64,000 bases of DNA from contig NZ_JACCKX010000003.1 of the NCBI RefSeq assembly GCF_013423955.1, forward strand, positions 45,767 through 109,766. Reading direction: 5' to 3'. How positions within the stretch are numbered: position 1 is the stretch's first letter; each line of letters opens with the position of its first letter. The notes under the pieces were generated by a model. That model was not told the origin of the DNA, made no database searches, and was given only the letters and a program-made list of their open reading frames with translations. The translations under genes and the position numbers were made by a program. This DNA is from Ottowia beijingensis. GTDB taxonomy: Bacteria > Pseudomonadota > Gammaproteobacteria > Burkholderiales > Burkholderiaceae_C. Shown here in pieces: positions 60,033-64,000 of the stretch.

Positions 60033-61853
60033 TCAGAACGCTGCCTCGGGCATGCTGGCACAGGTCATGTCGCGGCTTTCCACCACGCGCAGCCAGGCGT
60101 CAATCTTGGGCAATTCGTAATGATAGAAATAGGTCGTTGCGCCCGCCACGCCTGCGCGGTGCGCTTCGTCTTTGAAGCGCCTGCGGCCAGCGACAGCTCC
60201 AGCCAGATCCACGCCAGCACGACGTGACCGAAGGCCTGCATGTAGGGCACGGCGTTGGCCAGCGCCTCGGTGGGTTCGCCGGTAGCCCAGGCGGCTTTCG
60301 TCGCCGCGCCCACGCGCGCCAGGGCCTGCGCCAGGGCGTCGGCGTGCGCCGACAGCGCGGGCTGCGGCCTGGCCCTGGCGATGGTGGCCTGGATGCGCGC
60401 GGCCAGCAGTTGCAGGCCCTTGCCCTCCATCAGCACCTTGCGGCCCAGCAGGTCCATGCCCTGGATGCCGTGCGTGCCTTCGTGGATCATGTTCAGGCGG
60501 TTGTCGCGCCAGTACTGCTCGACGGAGAAGTCGCGCGTGTAGCCGTAGCCGCCGTGGATCTGAATGGCGAGCGAGTTGGCCTCCAGACAGTTCTCGCTCG
60601 GCCAGCTCTTGGCGATGGGGTCAACACTTCCAGCAGCAGGCGGGCCTCGTCGGCCTGGGCGGCATCGCCGGTGTGCTGCTCGTCGACCAGCTTGGCGCAG
60701 TACAGCAGCAGCGCCAGCGCGCCTTCGCAATAGCTCTTCTGGATCAGCAGCATGCGCTTGATGTCGGCATGCTCGATCAGGCGCACCGGTGGCTGGCTCG
60801 GGTCCTTGCCGGCAGGGCCACGGGGCGGCCCTGGGTGCGCGTCTTGGCGTAGTCCAGCGAGGCCTCGTAGCCCGCCAGGCCCAGCATGGTCGCCGCCATG
60901 CCGATGGCGATGCGCGCCTCGTTCATCATGTGGAACATGCAGCGCAGGCCCTGGTGCGGCTGGCCGACGAGGTAGCCCACGGCTCCGCTTCGCCATCGAC
61001 CTTGAACTGGCCTTCGCCGAAGTTCAGCAGCGTGTTGGTGGTGCCACGCCAGCCCAGCTTGTGGTTCAGGCCGGCCAGCGCCACATCGTTGCGCACGCCG
61101 GTCAAGTTGCCCTCGGTGTCGACCAGCTTCTTCGGCACGATGAACAGCGAGATGCCCTTCACGCCCGGAATCAGCTTGCCGTCCGGCCCCGGGATCTTGG
61201 CCAGCACGAGGTGCACGATGTTCTCGGTCAGCTCGTGCTCGCCCGAGGAGATCCACATCTTGTTGCCGCGCAGGCGGTAGCGCGGGCCGAGCGGATCGTC
61301 CTGATCTTCCAGCGTGGCGCGCGTGGTGATGTCGCTCAAGGACGAGCCGGCCTGCGGCTCGCTCAAACACATGGTGCCGGCCCAGCGGCCGTTGAATTCG
61401 TTGGCGGCGAACACCTGCTTCTGCAACTCGGTGCCGTGCACCATCAGCAGGTTGGCGTTGCCCACCGTGAGCAGGTTGGAGCCGATGCTGATCGACGCCT
61501 TGCCGAAGAAGGCGTTGGCGGCCGCTTCGATGACGTACGGCAATTGCATGCCGCCGTGCTCGTAATCCTGCGCGGCGGCCAGCATGCCGGATTCGGCATA
61601 GGCGGCGCGAGCGTCGTGCGTGGCCTGCGGCAGCGCGCAGCAGGCTGCCATCGGGCTCGGTCACCGTGCGCGGCTCTTCGGTATCGACCAGGCGGTTGAA
61701 CGGCGCGTACTTCTCGCGCGCGATGCGCTCGCAGGTTTCCATCACCGCGTCGAAGGTCTCGCGCGAATGTTCGGCAAAGCGCGGGCGCTGCGTGAGCGTC
61801 GGCGCGTCGAGCCAGTCGTAAAGCAGAAAGTCGAGGGTCTGGCGCAGGTTCAT
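60033..61853 (-). CDS. Acyl-CoA dehydrogenase (FadE/DmdC-like, long form)
   Basis: About 605 residues with several frame changes (near 61630, 60990, 60815, 60615 and 60180). FAD enzyme for the first step of beta-oxidation. N-terminus MNLRQTLDFLLYDWLDAPTL; core with GTMCLSEPQAGSSLSDITTR and NKMWISSGEHEL; then FHMMNEARIAIGMAATMLGL and IQIHGGYGYTRDFSVEQYWR; extended C-terminal domain. This long form occurs next to thiolase and FadB-like genes in Betaproteobacteria. The many breaks make the exact product uncertain, but all domains are there in order. Confidence 0.87.
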
Positions 61854-61890
61854 CGTCTACCGGTTTTGAGAACAACAGCCGAACAGCCAA

Positions 61891-62030
61891 ACAGCCGGAC
61901 GCAGAGGACGCCAAGGTTTCGCAGAGAACGCAGAAAAAACCACTTCCAGATGGGGTGGGAAACCAAAGGCGTTCGTAGGACTCTTCGGTTTTCTCTGCGT
62001 CCTCTGCGAGCGCCCTCTGCGTCCGGCTGT
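61891..62030. repeat. 140 bp imperfect inverted-repeat element
   Basis: Outer arms CAGCCGGACGCAGAGG (61892-61907) and CCTCTGCGTCCGGCTG (62014-62029) are perfect complements; inner parts (GCAGAGAACGCAGAAAA and TTTTCTCTGCGTCC) also pair. It could fold into a long hairpin between the fadA and fadE stops and starts. MITE-like, no coding capacity. Confidence 0.8.
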
Positions 62031-62042
62031 TGGGTGGTTAGA

Positions 62043-63218
<1,176 letters not shown>

Positions 63219-63230
63219 TGCAATACTCCT

Positions 63231-63287
63231 GTATTTATAGCTGCTTGCGCTTGTGTATCAATGGCTGAAGCCGTATTTAGTTGAAAG
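63231..63287 (+). repeat. GATAGCTG-family palindromic repeat (fadB-fadA gap)
   Basis: TATTTATAGCTGCTTGCGCT ... GAAGCCGTATTTAGTTGAAA, between the FadB-like stop and the thiolase start. Confidence 0.75.
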
Positions 63288-64000
63288 TCTTGCCTTCGGC
63301 GACCAGCTTGGCCAGCAACGGCGCGGGTTGCCAGAACTTGGCGTCGTCGTTGGGGTTGCGGGCAAAGCGCTTCATGCTTTCGGCCACGTTGAACAGGCCC
63401 ATCTGGTCGGCGTACTTCATGGGGCCGCCGCGCAGATCGGGAAGCCGTACCCCGTCAGGTACACCATGTCGAGGTCGCTGGCCTTGCTGGCGATGCCGTC
63501 CTCGACGATGCGCGCGCCTTCGTTGACGAGTGAATACACCAGGCGCTCGACGATCTCCTGATCGCTGATCTTGCGCGGCGTGATGCCCTGATCCTTGCGG
63601 TGCTTCTCGACCATCTCCTCGACCAGCTTGGACGGGATGGCGTCGCGCTTGCCGGGCTGGTAGTCGTACCAGCCGGCGCCGGTCTTCTGGCCGTAGCGGC
63701 CCATCTCGCACAGCAGGTCGGCGGTCTTGCTGTACTTCATGTCGGGCTTCTCGACATAGCGGCGCTTGCGGATGGCCCAGCCGATGTCGTTGCCGGCCAG
63801 GTCGCCCATGCGGAACGGGCCCATGGCGAAGCCGAACTTCTCGATCGCCTTGTCGACCTGTTGCGGCGTGGCGCCCTCCTCCAGCAAAAAGCCGGCCTGA
63901 CGGCTGTACTGCTCGATCATGCGGTTGCGCCGATGAAGCAAATCGTTTCCCCGAAACGGCGATCTTCCTGATCTTCTTGGCAATGGCCATCACGGTGGCC
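63277..64000 (-). CDS. FadB-like multifunctional enzyme, C-terminal 3-hydroxyacyl-CoA dehydrogenase part (partial)
   Basis: The gene enters from beyond the right edge of the window. Seen: AIAKKIRKIAVSG, GNRMIEQYSRQAGFLLEEGA, FGFAMGPFRMGDLAGNDIGW, MGRYGQKTGAGWYDYQPGKR, and SLVNEGARIVEDGIASKASD; these are the C-terminal domains of 3-hydroxyacyl-CoA dehydrogenase/enoyl-CoA hydratase fusions. Two frame changes, near 63938 and 63433. Supplies the middle steps of beta-oxidation to the thiolase and acyl-CoA dehydrogenase downstream. Confidence 0.88.
   Translation of the reverse strand, partial: ATVMAIAKKIRKIAVSGKRFASSAQPHDRAVQPSGRLFAGGGRHAATGRQGDREVRLRHGPVPHGRPGRQRHRLGHPQAPLCREARHEVQQDRRPAVRDGPLRPEDRRRLVRLPARQARRHPVQAGRGDGREAPQGSGHHAAQDQRSGDRRAPGVFTRQRRRAHRRGRHRQQGQRPRHGVPDGVRLPDLRGGPMKYADQMGLFNVAESMKRFARNPNDDAKFWQPAPLLAKLVAEGKTFN

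Overview
The window is GC-rich betaproteobacterial chromosome, most likely Comamonadaceae (Acidovorax / Alicycliphilus / Comamonas type). The evidence is the gene content (ampG, tadA, yceG/mltG-tmk-holB-pilZ-tatD, tex, fad genes), the presence of IS1071, and about 14 copies of a short palindromic repeat (core 'GATAGCTGCCAGCGC...AGGCC') that I associate with this family from memory. No tRNA, rRNA, CRISPR array or replication origin was seen.

Positions 1-17834 are a mobile-element block dropped between two genes that both lost their 3' ends, an ampG-like transporter on the left and a DUF72 gene on the right. The block holds three copies of an IS91-like (HUH, ISCR-like) element at 605-2357, 6290-8039 and 11969-13717. 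The first two are each followed by an almost identical 3.9 kb cassette: a small exported protein, a TctC-type solute receptor, a FAH-family hydrolase, an NAD(P)H-dependent FMN reductase and, divergently, a VOC/extradiol-type protein. The third copy abuts an IS5-like remnant, then a full IS1071 (13955-17156) and an inverted 678 bp piece of a second IS1071 (17157-17834). The order transposase-end / cassette / transposase-end / cassette is what one-ended rolling-circle transposition or unequal crossing-over would give.

Positions 17835-30000 are chromosomal housekeeping and accessory genes: a PaiB-like protein, a TadA-haloalkane dehalogenase fusion, an LD-carboxypeptidase, a cyclase-FHA protein, ankyrin and TatD genes, pilZ-holB-tmk-mltG, and divergent ygfZ. 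Positions 30000-41500 carry a DUF11-repeat surface protein, an SMP-30 family lactonase-like protein, a thioesterase-GNAT fusion, an esterase, a DUF3011 protein, a lipoprotein with a hydratase-like fold, Fe-alcohol dehydrogenase, a broken patatin, DsrE and GST genes, interleaved with several repeat families. Tex follows (41601-44105).

Positions 44206-50912 look like one functional unit. A NarL-type two-component system faces a 500 bp regulatory region. Beyond it lie a secreted repeat protein framed by CxxC motifs, an intra-operon terminator, a second small exported protein, a CsgG-like outer-membrane lipoprotein with added peptidoglycan-binding and DUF4384 domains, and a Sel1/TPR-like periplasmic protein. 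I read this as a curli-like secretion and assembly system that differs from the classical csg operon.

Positions 50924-64000 (almost all minus strand) hold a lipid kinase, an SDR, an AidB-like acyl-CoA dehydrogenase, a DUF2157 / DUF4401-GDYXXLXY membrane pair, and a beta-oxidation cluster (oxidoreductase, PaaI-type thioesterase, SDR, FadE-like, FadA-like, FadB-like running off the edge).

More than twenty genes, including essential ones (tmk, holB), carry single-base frame changes, mostly at G/C or A/T runs, and the repeat copies differ from each other by such indels. The simplest explanation is uncorrected long-read sequence, so 'pseudogene' status of most frameshifted genes should be doubted.
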